DNA from: Microbacterium sp. LWH7-1.2 | GTDB lineage: Bacteria; Actinomycetota; Actinomycetes; Actinomycetales; Microbacteriaceae | Length of the DNA stretch: 64,000 nt | Reading direction: 5' to 3' | Assembly (NCBI RefSeq): GCF_038397755.1 | Contig: NZ_CP151637.1 | Span: 248,001 to 312,000 of the forward strand | Part shown: positions 44,432-52,451 of the stretch, one piece after another | Layout: every line of letters starts with the position of its first letter | How positions within the stretch are numbered: position 1 is the stretch's first letter | Notes under the pieces: model-generated | Seen by the model: the letters and a program-made list of their open reading frames with translations, nothing else | Database searches by the model: none | Told to the model about the DNA's origin: nothing | Program-made: the position numbers and the translations under genes

Positions 44432-44448
44432 GTTTCCTCGTCCGAGCC

Positions 44449-45084
44449 TCAGGACGTGGCGACGGTGGTGAGCTGCAGCAGACCCTCGCCGGTGATCGAC
44501 AGTGCGCCGATGACCGCGGGGGAGGCCTGCGTCTCCTGGATGAGCGAGCGGTACGAGGTCGTGACCGGGTCGCGGCGCACCGGATCGGCGACCGCGCCAC
44601 CGGAGAGCACGCGGGGGACCAGCACCGTCCCGCCGGCGCGGACCAGGCGCAGACCGTGCTCGACGTACTCGATGACCCCCTCGGGATCCGCGTCGACGAG
44701 CACGATGTCGTAGGACGCCTCGTTCATGCGCGGCAGCACCTCCGAGGCGCGGCCGGTGATGAATCGGGCGCGTGCTGGAGGGATCCGGGCCTCGGCGAAG
44801 GCCTGACGGGCGGCGCCGAGATGCTCGGGCTCCTTGTCGATGGTGGTGAGGGTCGCGCGGGGGGAGCCGTGCAGCAGCCACAGACCCGAGACCCCCGCAC
44901 CGGTGCCGATCTCGACGATGTTGAGCGCCTGAGACACCGCGGCGATGACCGCGCACTGAGCGCCGATCGCGGGGCTGACCGGTGCGGCGCCGAGCTCGAG
45001 CGCATGCGCACGGGCACGCGCGATGTGCTCCGGCTCGCTCGTCGCCTCGTCGACGAACCGCTGGTTCGCGTTCTGCTCTCCCAT
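44449..45084 (-). CDS. O-methyltransferase (class I SAM-dependent)
   Basis: 211 aa. The SAM-binding motif VEIGTGAGVSGLWLL is followed by TTIDKEPEHLGAARQAF and DIVLVDADPEGVIEYVEHGL, as in the O-methyltransferase 3 (caffeoyl-CoA/Rv1220c-like) family. Substrate unknown. A ribosome site (GGAGGA) precedes the ATG. It is divergent from tatB, as O-methyltransferase and tatB genes are near one another in mycobacteria (from memory). Confidence 0.88.
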   Translation of the reverse strand: MGEQNANQRFVDEATSEPEHIARARAHALELGAAPVSPAIGAQCAVIAAVSQALNIVEIGTGAGVSGLWLLHGSPRATLTTIDKEPEHLGAARQAFAEARIPPARARFITGRASEVLPRMNEASYDIVLVDADPEGVIEYVEHGLRLVRAGGTVLVPRVLSGGAVADPVRRDPVTTSYRSLIQETQASPAVIGALSITGEGLLQLTTVATS

Positions 45085-45144
45085 CGGAATCCTCCGCTCG
45101 TCAGCCTACGCGGCCGCACGGCGCTGGCCGCACAGGCACGGCGG

Positions 45145-45150
45145 TAATCT
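45145..45150 (+). promoter_or_regulatory. -10 box (TAATCT), leaderless tatB start
   Basis: TAATCT ends 6 nt before the tatB ATG. Confidence 0.55.
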
Positions 45151-45156
45151 GAAGGC

Positions 45157-45537
45157 ATGATCTTCGGCCTCACGATCGAGAAGCTCCTGCTGATCGGACT
45201 CGTCGCGGCACTCATCCTCGGTCCCGAGCGGCTTCCCAGGTATGCGGAGGCCCTCGCGGGGCTGACCAAGCGTGCACGGGCGTGGGTGACGACCGCACGG
45301 ACGCGCGTGCGCGATGAGATGGGCGAGGATTTCGACGACGTCGACTGGCGCACACTCGACCCCCGCCAGTACGATCCCCGGCGCATCATCCGCGAGGCGC
45401 TGCTCGACGATGCTCCCGTCGCGAGCATCGCGGCGACCCAGGCGCAGGCTGCCCCGGTGCCGCCGACGACGCCGGTGCGGACGCCGTACCGCGTCCCGAT
45501 CGACGGCCCGACTCCCTTCGACAGCGAGGCGACCTGA
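45157..45537 (+). CDS. tatB: Sec-independent protein translocase subunit TatB
   Basis: 126 aa. N-terminal TM helix with the Tat signature EKLLLIGLVAALILGPERLP, then the amphipathic helix YAEALAGLTKRARAWV and a long acidic/proline tail. The Glu before the helix and the GPERLP hinge favour TatB over TatA. tatA and tatC are not in the window. The 3' end is convergent with mrp, with 12 nt between the stops. Confidence 0.85.
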   Translation: MIFGLTIEKLLLIGLVAALILGPERLPRYAEALAGLTKRARAWVTTARTRVRDEMGEDFDDVDWRTLDPRQYDPRRIIREALLDDAPVASIAATQAQAAPVPPTTPVRTPYRVPIDGPTPFDSEAT

Positions 45538-45549
45538 CCCGCGCCGCGG

Positions 45550-46701
45550 TCAGCGCGGGCGGAACGGCAGAGCGCGCCCGGACAGCCCGCGGGGCGTCCG
45601 GGCCAGAGTCTCGGCGAGGCCCGAGATGGCGCGCGCCGCGGGATCGTCGGGGTGCATGATGACCGCCGGGGTGCCGGCATCCGCGTCCGTGCGCAGCGTC
45701 GGGCTGAGCGGGACCGAAGCCAGCAGGGGCACCTCGGCGTCGGGCTGGGACAGCGAATCGGCGACCGCAGCGCCGCCCCCGGCGCCGAACACGTCGATCT
45801 TCGTGCCGTCGGGAAGCGTCATGGCGGCCATGTTCTCGATGACACCGATGACGCGCTGGCCCGTCTGACGCGCGACGACGCCGCTGCGTACGGCGACGTC
45901 GGCGGCGGCGGCCTGGGGCGTCGTCACGACGAGCACCTCGGCGTTGGGCAGCAGCTGTCCGACCGAGATCGCGACATCGCCCGTGCCGGGCGGCATGTCG
46001 AGCAGGAGCACGTCGAGATCACCGAAGTACACGTCAGTGAGGAACTGCTGCACCGTGCGGTGCAGCATCGGCCCCCGCCATGCGACGGCGCCGACCGGCG
46101 CGTCGCCCTGGGCACGGCGCAGGAACATGCCGATCGAGATCACCTTCACCCCATGGGCGACCGGCGGCAGCATGAGGTCGTCGACGCGCGTCGGCTGCGG
46201 CACGGTGCCGTCGGCCGCGACGAGCCCCAGCTGGCCGGGGATCGAGAACCCGTGCACGTCGGCATCGATGAGTCCGACGGCGAGCCCGCGCGCGGCCAGC
46301 GCGGCGGCGAGGTTCGCGGTGACCGTCGACTTGCCGACGCCGCCCTTGCCGCTCGTGACGGCGATGACGCGCGTGAGCGTGCCGGGGCCGAACGGCATCT
46401 CGCGGCCGCGGCCGCCGCGCAGCCGCTCGGTGAGGGCGTGCCGCTCAGCCGGCGTCATGACTCCGACCTCGAGCGCGACATCCGTGATTCCCGACACGGA
46501 TGCTGCGGCCGCACGCACGTCGGCCGCGATCCGGTCCGCGGCGGGACAGCCCACGATGGTCAGCGCGATCGCGACGTGTGCGACACCGCCGTCCACGGAG
46601 ATCTCGCGGACCATGTCGAGCTCGCCGATCGGGCGGCGCAGCTCAGGGTCGGGGACGGCGCCGACGGCGGCGCGGACGGCGTCCGCGGAGGCCGGGCTCA
46701 T
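45550..46701 (-). CDS. mrp: Mrp/ApbC family iron-sulfur cluster carrier ATPase
   Basis: 383 aa. N-terminal MIP18/DUF59-like domain (VPDPELRRPIGELDMV), then a P-loop NTPase with the deviant Walker A SGKGGVGKST, switch DADVHGFSIPGQLG and Walker B LDVLLLDMPPGTGD. It probably assembles or carries Fe-S clusters. The usual CxxC near the C-terminus of many Mrp proteins is not seen here. The ATG overlaps the DUF1003 stop (ATGA); it is the third gene of the operon. Confidence 0.9.
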   Translation of the reverse strand: MSPASADAVRAAVGAVPDPELRRPIGELDMVREISVDGGVAHVAIALTIVGCPAADRIAADVRAAAASVSGITDVALEVGVMTPAERHALTERLRGGRGREMPFGPGTLTRVIAVTSGKGGVGKSTVTANLAAALAARGLAVGLIDADVHGFSIPGQLGLVAADGTVPQPTRVDDLMLPPVAHGVKVISIGMFLRRAQGDAPVGAVAWRGPMLHRTVQQFLTDVYFGDLDVLLLDMPPGTGDVAISVGQLLPNAEVLVVTTPQAAAADVAVRSGVVARQTGQRVIGVIENMAAMTLPDGTKIDVFGAGGGAAVADSLSQPDAEVPLLASVPLSPTLRTDADAGTPAVIMHPDDPAARAISGLAETLARTPRGLSGRALPFRPR

Positions 46702-47225
46702 CGTGCGGCGCCGTCGTCGGCCCCGGGCGTGCTCTCGAGCTTCTCGAGGAGGGTGCGCAACTCGGTGCGGAGCACATCGCGCGTGACGACCTGGTCCGCG
46801 AAGTCGTTGACGGCCATCCGCAGCGCGACGACCTCGCGGGCGAGGTACTCGGTGTCGGCGAGGTTGCGCTCGGCCCGCTGCCGGTCCTGCTCGATCTGCA
46901 CACGGTCGCGGTCGTCCTGACGGTTCTGCGCCAAGAGGATGAGGGGCGCAGCATAGGACGCCTGCAGCGACAGGATCAGCGTCAGCAGCGTGAAGTTGGT
47001 CGCCGCAGGGTCGAACTGGAGCTGCGGCGGCATGAAGATGTTCCACGTCAGCCAGACGGCGACGAAGATCGTCATCCCGATCAGGAAGCCCGACGTGCCC
47101 ATCGCGCGCGCGAACGCCTCGGAGAATCGACCGAATCGGTCGCTGGACGGCTGTGGGGAGCGCTGGAGCATGCCCGAGCGGCCGCGGGGCGCGTCGAGCG
47201 ACGGCTGGCGGGTGTTGCGTGCCAT
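46698..47225 (-). CDS. DUF1003 membrane protein
   Basis: 175 aa. Two TM helices (GMTIFVAVWLTWNIF and FTLLTLILSLQASYAAPLIL) followed by QNRQDDRDRVQIEQDRQRAE, the hallmark of DUF1003, and a C-terminal coiled-coil-like region. Function unknown; commonly cotranscribed with MgtE-like and Mrp genes in actinobacteria, as here (1-nt TGATG overlap upstream, ATGA overlap downstream). Confidence 0.9.
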   Translation of the reverse strand: MARNTRQPSLDAPRGRSGMLQRSPQPSSDRFGRFSEAFARAMGTSGFLIGMTIFVAVWLTWNIFMPPQLQFDPAATNFTLLTLILSLQASYAAPLILLAQNRQDDRDRVQIEQDRQRAERNLADTEYLAREVVALRMAVNDFADQVVTRDVLRTELRTLLEKLESTPGADDGAAR

Positions 47226-48547
47226 CAGCGCCTCCTGCCTGCGCCGGACGGCTTGCCGAGAATGGTCGTGCTCGCGGTCGTGGTGGGGACGGATGCCGGG
47301 CGTTCATCCTCCTCGGCATCGTGCGATCTCCAGTCCTCGGGAAGGAGGTAGTCGAGCACGTCGTCGACGCTGACCGCTCCGACCAGCCGATGGGCCGGAT
47401 CGACGACGGGGAGCGAGACGAGGTTGTACGAGGCGAGCAGCCGTGCGACCTCGGCGGCGGAAGCCGTCGCCGGCACGGGGTCGAGCGTGTCGTCGATGAT
47501 CGCGCCGAGGCGCTCGTGGGGCGGGTAGCGCAGCATCCGCTGGAAGTGCACGGTTCCGAGAAGGCGTCCCGTGGGCGTCTCGTACGGCGGGAGCGTCACG
47601 AAGACGGCGGCCGCCAGCGCGGGGTGCAGCTCGTGACGGCGGATGAGCGCGAGTGCCTCGGCGATGGTCGCGTCGGCGGAGAGCACGATGGGCTCGCTCG
47701 TCATGAGCCCGCCGGCGGTGTCGGGACCGTACTTGAGGAGGGCGCGGACGTCTTCCGCCTCCTCGGGCTCCATGAGCTCGAGGAGCTCCTCCCGCTGATC
47801 CTCGGGCAGCTGCCCGAGGACGTCGGCCGCGTCGTCGGGCTCCATGGCGTCGAGGATGTCGGCGGCGCGCTCGTCGTCGAGGGCCTCGAGGATGTGGACC
47901 TGCTCCTCCTCGGGCATCTCCTCGAGCGCGTCGGCGAGACGGTCGTCGGGAAGCTCCTCCACGACCTCGAGCAGTCGCTCCTCCGGGAGGTCGAGCAGCG
48001 TGTTCGCGAGGTCGGCGGGGCGCAGCTCGGAGTATGTCGCGACCAGCTGCTCGGCGGACTGCGCCTCGCCAGGCACCTGGCGCTCGCGTACGGCGTCCCA
48101 GCTGGCGAACGTCGTCGGCCCCTTGGCGAAGGGCGAGGCGCTCGTCTTCGGCTTGCGCAGGAAGAGCTGGCCGACATCCCATTCTCCGAGGCGGTTGCGC
48201 TCGATGGCCACGTCTTCGATCACCGCGGTGCCCGACCCGTCGGCGAAGAACACCTTGCGGCCGAGGAGCTCCGCCATGACCCGCACCTCGCCGCCGCGCT
48301 GCTGGAAGCGGCGGACGTTGATGAGTCCGGTCGTGATGACCTGACCCGTCGCGATGGAGGTGACGCGACCGATCGACACGAACACGTTGCGTCGGCCGGG
48401 GATCTCGACGATGAGCCCGATCACGCGGGGTGGATCGTCTTTGCGATAGATGACGACGACGTCGCGGACCTTGCCGAGACGGTCGCCGGCGGGGTCGAAG
48501 ACCGAGCACCCGGAAAGGCGCGCGACGAAAACCCTCTGCGTGCTCAC
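47225..48547 (-). CDS. MgtE N-terminal domain/CBS-pair protein without channel domain
   Basis: 440 aa. Residues ~1-140 hold PRC-barrel-like segments (VFDPAGDRLGKVRDVVV). Then come the acidic MgtE-N superhelical repeats (ADLANTLLDLPEERLLEVVE, DDERAADILDAMEPDDAADV) and a CBS pair (TAGGLMTSEPIVLSADATIA, HRLVGAVSVDDVLDYLLPED). No membrane helices follow, so it cannot itself conduct Mg2+. The GTG 48547 start has a TACGCT box 7 nt before it (leaderless). First gene of an operon with DUF1003 and mrp. Confidence 0.88.
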   Translation of the reverse strand: MSTQRVFVARLSGCSVFDPAGDRLGKVRDVVVIYRKDDPPRVIGLIVEIPGRRNVFVSIGRVTSIATGQVITTGLINVRRFQQRGGEVRVMAELLGRKVFFADGSGTAVIEDVAIERNRLGEWDVGQLFLRKPKTSASPFAKGPTTFASWDAVRERQVPGEAQSAEQLVATYSELRPADLANTLLDLPEERLLEVVEELPDDRLADALEEMPEEEQVHILEALDDERAADILDAMEPDDAADVLGQLPEDQREELLELMEPEEAEDVRALLKYGPDTAGGLMTSEPIVLSADATIAEALALIRRHELHPALAAAVFVTLPPYETPTGRLLGTVHFQRMLRYPPHERLGAIIDDTLDPVPATASAAEVARLLASYNLVSLPVVDPAHRLVGAVSVDDVLDYLLPEDWRSHDAEEDERPASVPTTTASTTILGKPSGAGRRR

Positions 48548-48554
48548 ACGTCCC

Positions 48555-48560
48555 AGCGTA
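48555..48560 (-). promoter_or_regulatory. -10 box (TACGCT), leaderless start at 48547
   Basis: On the minus strand TACGCT ends 7 nt before the GTG of the MgtE-N/CBS gene. Confidence 0.45.
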
Positions 48561-48587
48561 GTCCGCGCGCCATGGGAGGATGGGGAG

Positions 48588-49313
48588 ATGACCATGATGG
48601 GAGGGCGCTCTCCGCAGAGTTCCGACGCGGTCGGTCCGACCGTGGCGAGCTTCCCGACGTATGAGGCGGCGCAGAAGGCGGTGTCGTCTCTCATCGCGGC
48701 CGACATCCCGGCGCGCGACATCGCGATCGTGGGGCAGGGACTCCGCTCGATCGAGCGCATCACCGGCCGCCTGGGTTATGCGTCGGCCGCCCGCTCCGGC
48801 GCTGTGAACGGGCTCCTTCTCGGCCTGCTCTTCTCGGCGATCCTCGTGATCGGCTCGCCGTCCGTGCCGATCCAGGCATTCGTCGGCGTGCTCTTCGTCG
48901 GCATCGCCATCGGCATGCTGCTGAGCATCGTGGCGTACTCATTCGTGCGGCGCCGCCGCGACTACGCGTCGGTGATGCAGGTCGTGGCGGACCACTACGA
49001 GGTCACCGTCACCGATAACAGCGTCGGCCGCGCACGCCAGGTGCTCGGCCCGCAGGCGGCGGTCACACCGGTCGTTCCGACAGCCCCCGCGGCGCCTGCT
49101 GCCCCCAGCCCCGGCGCTCAGCCCGCCGAGCCGCCCAAGTACGGCGAGCGTGTCGCACCCCAGTCCGACGCCGAGATCGAGCCCGACAGCGAGGCCCCTG
49201 CGGGCTCCGTCAGCCCGACGACGCCGGACGAGCCCGCGGGTGCCGAGCCGGCGCCGCCCGCCGAGCAAGATGCGGCCGACGCCTCGCGCGCCGACGACAG
49301 CAAGCGCGCATGA
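48588..49313 (+). CDS. General stress protein 17M (YflT)-like membrane protein
   Basis: 241 aa. N-terminal YflT-like domain (VASFPTYEAAQKAVSSLIAA, ARDIAIVGQGLRSIERITGR), two glycine-rich TM helices (LLLGLLFSAILVIG, FVGVLFVGIAIGMLLSIVA) and a ~100-residue Pro/Ala/Glu-rich disordered tail. Ribosome site GGGGAG. Divergent from the MgtE-N gene. The next gene overlaps its stop by ATGA. Confidence 0.82.
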   Translation: MTMMGGRSPQSSDAVGPTVASFPTYEAAQKAVSSLIAADIPARDIAIVGQGLRSIERITGRLGYASAARSGAVNGLLLGLLFSAILVIGSPSVPIQAFVGVLFVGIAIGMLLSIVAYSFVRRRRDYASVMQVVADHYEVTVTDNSVGRARQVLGPQAAVTPVVPTAPAAPAAPSPGAQPAEPPKYGERVAPQSDAEIEPDSEAPAGSVSPTTPDEPAGAEPAPPAEQDAADASRADDSKRA

Positions 49314-50008
49314 CCGCAGACGGTGGTTCCTCGCGGATCGCCGTCCCGCTCCCGAACGGGGGTGTCGAGGTCTCGGCGGACCTCGCCATGCCGTCGTCGG
49401 CATGGGCATTCGCGGCCGTGGCGCACGGCGCGGGCGCGGGGTATCGGCATCCGTTCCTCACCGGCTTCGCCGACGCGCTCGCGCAGGAGGGCGTCGCCAC
49501 GCTGCGATTCAACTTCCCGTACGTGGAAGCAGGAAGACGGATGCCGGGACCCGCGGCGCACGCGATCGCGACGTGGGCAGCGGTGCATGCCGAGCTGGCC
49601 GAACGCGCCGCAGGCGCTCCCGTCTTCGCGATGGGCAAGTCGTACGGCGGGCGCATGGCGTCGATGGCGGCGGCCGAGGGCGACATCGACCCGGCCGGCC
49701 TCGTCTATCTCGGCTATCCGCTGCACCCGCCGGGCAGGCCCGACAAGGCCCGCACCGCTCATCTGCCTGACGTGCCGCAGCCCCAGCTCTTCGTGGAGGG
49801 GACCAACGACCCGTTCATCGACCCGCACGAGCAGCTCGAAGAGGCGGTCGCGTCCTGCCGGATCGCCGACATCGCCTGGATCGACGGCGGCGGGCACTCG
49901 TTCGAGGTGAAGGGCCGCAAGCGCCCGGCGGCCGAGATCGCGGCCGGCCTCGCACCGGGGGTCGCCGGATGGCTGCGCCGGACTCACTCGGGAGCAGGAC
50001 CCACGTAG
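49310..50008 (+). CDS. Alpha/beta hydrolase (KANL3/Tex30-like)
   Basis: 232 aa serine hydrolase fold. VAHGAGAGYRHPFLTG is the family N-terminal signature; the nucleophile elbow is GKSYGGRM, the acid is likely in GTNDPFIDP and the histidine in GGGHSFEVKG. Substrate unknown. Coupled to the stress-protein gene by ATGA. Its last 25 nt overlap the 3' end of the convergent HTH-citrate synthase gene. Confidence 0.85.
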   Translation: MTADGGSSRIAVPLPNGGVEVSADLAMPSSAWAFAAVAHGAGAGYRHPFLTGFADALAQEGVATLRFNFPYVEAGRRMPGPAAHAIATWAAVHAELAERAAGAPVFAMGKSYGGRMASMAAAEGDIDPAGLVYLGYPLHPPGRPDKARTAHLPDVPQPQLFVEGTNDPFIDPHEQLEEAVASCRIADIAWIDGGGHSFEVKGRKRPAAEIAAGLAPGVAGWLRRTHSGAGPT

Positions 50009-51183
50009 CGCCCCCGCGGTCGCAGGCGCATCGGGCGTTCGTCGTACTCGTCCACCGCGTGCGAGATCCAGCCGACGATTCGCCCGATCGCGAAGATCAC
50101 CGACCCGGCGTCGTCGGGCATCTCCGCCCAGAGGGTGAGAGCGGCCAACGCGAGATCGAGGTTCGGCCGCATGCCGGCGCGGCGCGCCACCTCGTCCGCG
50201 ACGGCGTCCACCGCGGCGAGCACGCCGGCGCTCTCCGGCGCGTCGCGCAGCAGCTCGAGGAGCACCGTCGCCCGCATGTCGCCGCCGGCATAGAGTGGCT
50301 GGCCGAAGCCCGGGATGCCGCGGCCGCCGTCGCGTACCGCACGCGCGATGGCCGTCGCGGGGTCGTCGCCATCCCGGACGGCGCGGAGCAGGTGCGCCGC
50401 CGCCCGGCTTGCGGTGCCATGCAGCGGCGCATCGAACGCGCCGAGTGCGGCGGTGACGACCGCGTAGCCGGAGGCGCGCGCCGAGGCGGCGACGCGCGCG
50501 GCGAGGGTCGAGACGGCGAGGTCGTGGTCGATGACGAGCACCAGCGCCGCGTCGAGAAGTCGGGATCCGCCCGGCAGATCGCGCGAAGCGAGTGCGCGCC
50601 ACAGCGTCCGCGCGACGCCGGCACGCTCGTCGGCGCCGGCGAGTGCGGCGGGCAGTCCCGTCACGAGCCGTGCGCCCGCGCGCAGAAGCTGTGACGGATC
50701 CGGATCATCGCGCAGGGGGTCGGTGGCTGCGAGGGCCGACACCGCGACGAGCAGCCGGTCGAGCGGCCGGGCCGCCGGGCCCAGCGCCGCGATCGTGCGC
50801 CGGGCGACGGCGACGTCGGCGGGCGAGGGGGCGCGGAGCGTGGAGACGTCCCACACCCATGTCACGACGTCCTCGAACGACGTGTCGCGGGCCAGCTGCG
50901 CCGCCGACCGCTCGCGATAGTGCAGCTCGTCGTCGTCGATGTGAGCGAGCCGGGTGTCGAGCACCATGAGCGGGGTGCCGGGGGTCGGCGATCCGGGAAC
51001 AGCTCCGGGGGAGCGCCGGCGCCGTCGCGCGAACGCCTCGACCTCCAGCGGATCGAACGACGAACCCGCGGCGTCGCGCTCGCGCGACAGAAGGCCTCGC
51101 GACACGTAGGCGTACAGCGACTCGGGTTTGACGCCGAGGCGGGCGGCCGCCTCGGCGGCGGTGAGTCGGGGAAGATCGCTCAT
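49984..51183 (-). CDS. HTH-fused citrate-synthase-like protein, probably regulatory
   Basis: 399 aa. Residues ~5-55 are a MerR/excisionase-type helix-turn-helix (LTAAEAAARLGVKPESLYAY); the rest is a citrate-synthase fold. Compared with gltA, the first catalytic His is kept (H255, APLHGTA), the second is replaced (Q295 in GFGQPLY instead of GFGHRVY) and the Asp is kept (D343, NLDLAL). Loss of the second His and its Arg neighbour argues against normal activity and for a ligand-sensing regulator. It is divergent from a second citrate synthase gene, and a perfect palindrome lies 5 bp from its start. Confidence 0.85.
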   Translation of the reverse strand: MSDLPRLTAAEAAARLGVKPESLYAYVSRGLLSRERDAAGSSFDPLEVEAFARRRRRSPGAVPGSPTPGTPLMVLDTRLAHIDDDELHYRERSAAQLARDTSFEDVVTWVWDVSTLRAPSPADVAVARRTIAALGPAARPLDRLLVAVSALAATDPLRDDPDPSQLLRAGARLVTGLPAALAGADERAGVARTLWRALASRDLPGGSRLLDAALVLVIDHDLAVSTLAARVAASARASGYAVVTAALGAFDAPLHGTASRAAAHLLRAVRDGDDPATAIARAVRDGGRGIPGFGQPLYAGGDMRATVLLELLRDAPESAGVLAAVDAVADEVARRAGMRPNLDLALAALTLWAEMPDDAGSVIFAIGRIVGWISHAVDEYDERPMRLRPRGRYVGPAPE

Positions 51184-51187
51184 GATG

Positions 51188-51221
51188 TTGATCCGATCAA
51201 GATTGACGAAAGCATGATCAA
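51188..51221. promoter_or_regulatory. Candidate operator for the divergent citrate synthase pair
   Basis: TTGATCCGATCAA (51188-51200) is a perfect 6-1-6 palindrome; another GATCAA half-site at 51216-51221 is 21 bp, two helical turns, further. Between divergent genes, one of which encodes an HTH protein. Confidence 0.6.
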
Positions 51222-51293
51222 GTTCCGACACTGACTGTACGGGAAGGTCCGGCCAACGCGGCCGCGTCCTGGATCCCCGAGCAAGGAGCCGAC

Positions 51294-52445
51294 ATGACCA
51301 GCACGACACGCCGGACCCCGATCGATGCGCCGCGCGGCCTCGCCGGCGTGATCGTCGCCGACACCACGGTGAGCGACGTCCGCGGGGACGAGGGCTTCTT
51401 CCAGTACCGGGATCGATCGGCGATCGAACTGGCCGAGACGGCGAGCTTCGAGGACGCCTGGCAGCTCCTCGTCACCGGAGAGGCGGCGACGGATGCCTCG
51501 CGCCCGGCGTTCGCCGCCCGCATCGCCGATGCCACCACCGCGCGGAGCGCCGACCTCGGCGTGGTCGTCGACGCGGTGTCGTCGGCGACGCCGGATGTGC
51601 TCGCCGGGCTCGCGGCCGCCTGGCCGCTGCTCGGCGCGAGGCGCAGCATCCGTCCGCTCTATGATCTCGACGAGGATGAGCGTCTCGCCGACGCGATCGC
51701 GCTGGCCGCGGCGACGCCGCTGCTCGTGGGCGCGCTGTGGCGGCGCGGTCGCGGCGAGGGCGCGCTGCCCGTGCTGGATGATCGCGGAGTCGTCGCGAAC
51801 TACCTGCACCAGGTCACCGGCGTCGTGCCCGCCGCGGCGACCGAGAGCGCTCTGACCGCCTACCTCGTCGCGGTCATGGACCATGGTTTCAACGCGTCCA
51901 CGTTCACCGCCCGTGTCATCGCCTCGACGGGAGCAGATGCCGCCGCCTGCCTCGTCGGCGCCCTCGGGGCGCTGACCGGACCCCTGCACGGCGGGGCGCC
52001 GTCGCGGGCTCTCGACGGGCTCGATGCGGTGGGCGCAGCGGTCGGTATCGAGCCGTGGATCCGCGGCGAGCTCGCGGCCGGGCGCCGGCTCATGGGGTTC
52101 GGTCACGCGGTGTACCGCACGGCCGACCCGCGTGCCGAGCTGATGAAGCGCGTCGCGCGGCGGACCGGCGGGCCCCGCGTCGAGCTCGCGCTGCGGTTCG
52201 AGGAGAGCGCGGAGCGGCTGCTGGCCGAAGCGAAGCCGGGGCGCGAGCTGCACGCGAACGTCGAGTTCTGGGCGGCGCTGGTGATGGAGCAGTGCGGGAT
52301 CCCGCGCTCGATGTTCACGCCGACGTTCGCGGTCGCCCGCACGATCGGGTGGACGGCGCACATCCTCGAGCAGGCGCGCGATCCGAAGATCGTCCGCCCG
52401 TCGGCCCGGTACGTGGGGCCCGCGGTCCGGGTGGCGGCAGCGTGA
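51294..52445 (+). CDS. Citrate synthase/2-methylcitrate synthase family protein
   Basis: 383 aa, the shorter form without the N-terminal beta domain of gltA. H232 (GPLHGGAPS) and H271 (GFGHAVYR) are present; the catalytic Asp position is Glu (E324 in NVEFWAAL). It may be citrate or methylcitrate synthase; no prpB or prpD genes are nearby to support the propionate pathway. It begins 110 bp from the divergent HTH-citrate synthase gene. A start codon with weak ribosome site (AAGGAG 5 nt before). Confidence 0.85.
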   Translation: MTSTTRRTPIDAPRGLAGVIVADTTVSDVRGDEGFFQYRDRSAIELAETASFEDAWQLLVTGEAATDASRPAFAARIADATTARSADLGVVVDAVSSATPDVLAGLAAAWPLLGARRSIRPLYDLDEDERLADAIALAAATPLLVGALWRRGRGEGALPVLDDRGVVANYLHQVTGVVPAAATESALTAYLVAVMDHGFNASTFTARVIASTGADAAACLVGALGALTGPLHGGAPSRALDGLDAVGAAVGIEPWIRGELAAGRRLMGFGHAVYRTADPRAELMKRVARRTGGPRVELALRFEESAERLLAEAKPGRELHANVEFWAALVMEQCGIPRSMFTPTFAVARTIGWTAHILEQARDPKIVRPSARYVGPAVRVAAA

Positions 52446-52451
52446 GCGCCG

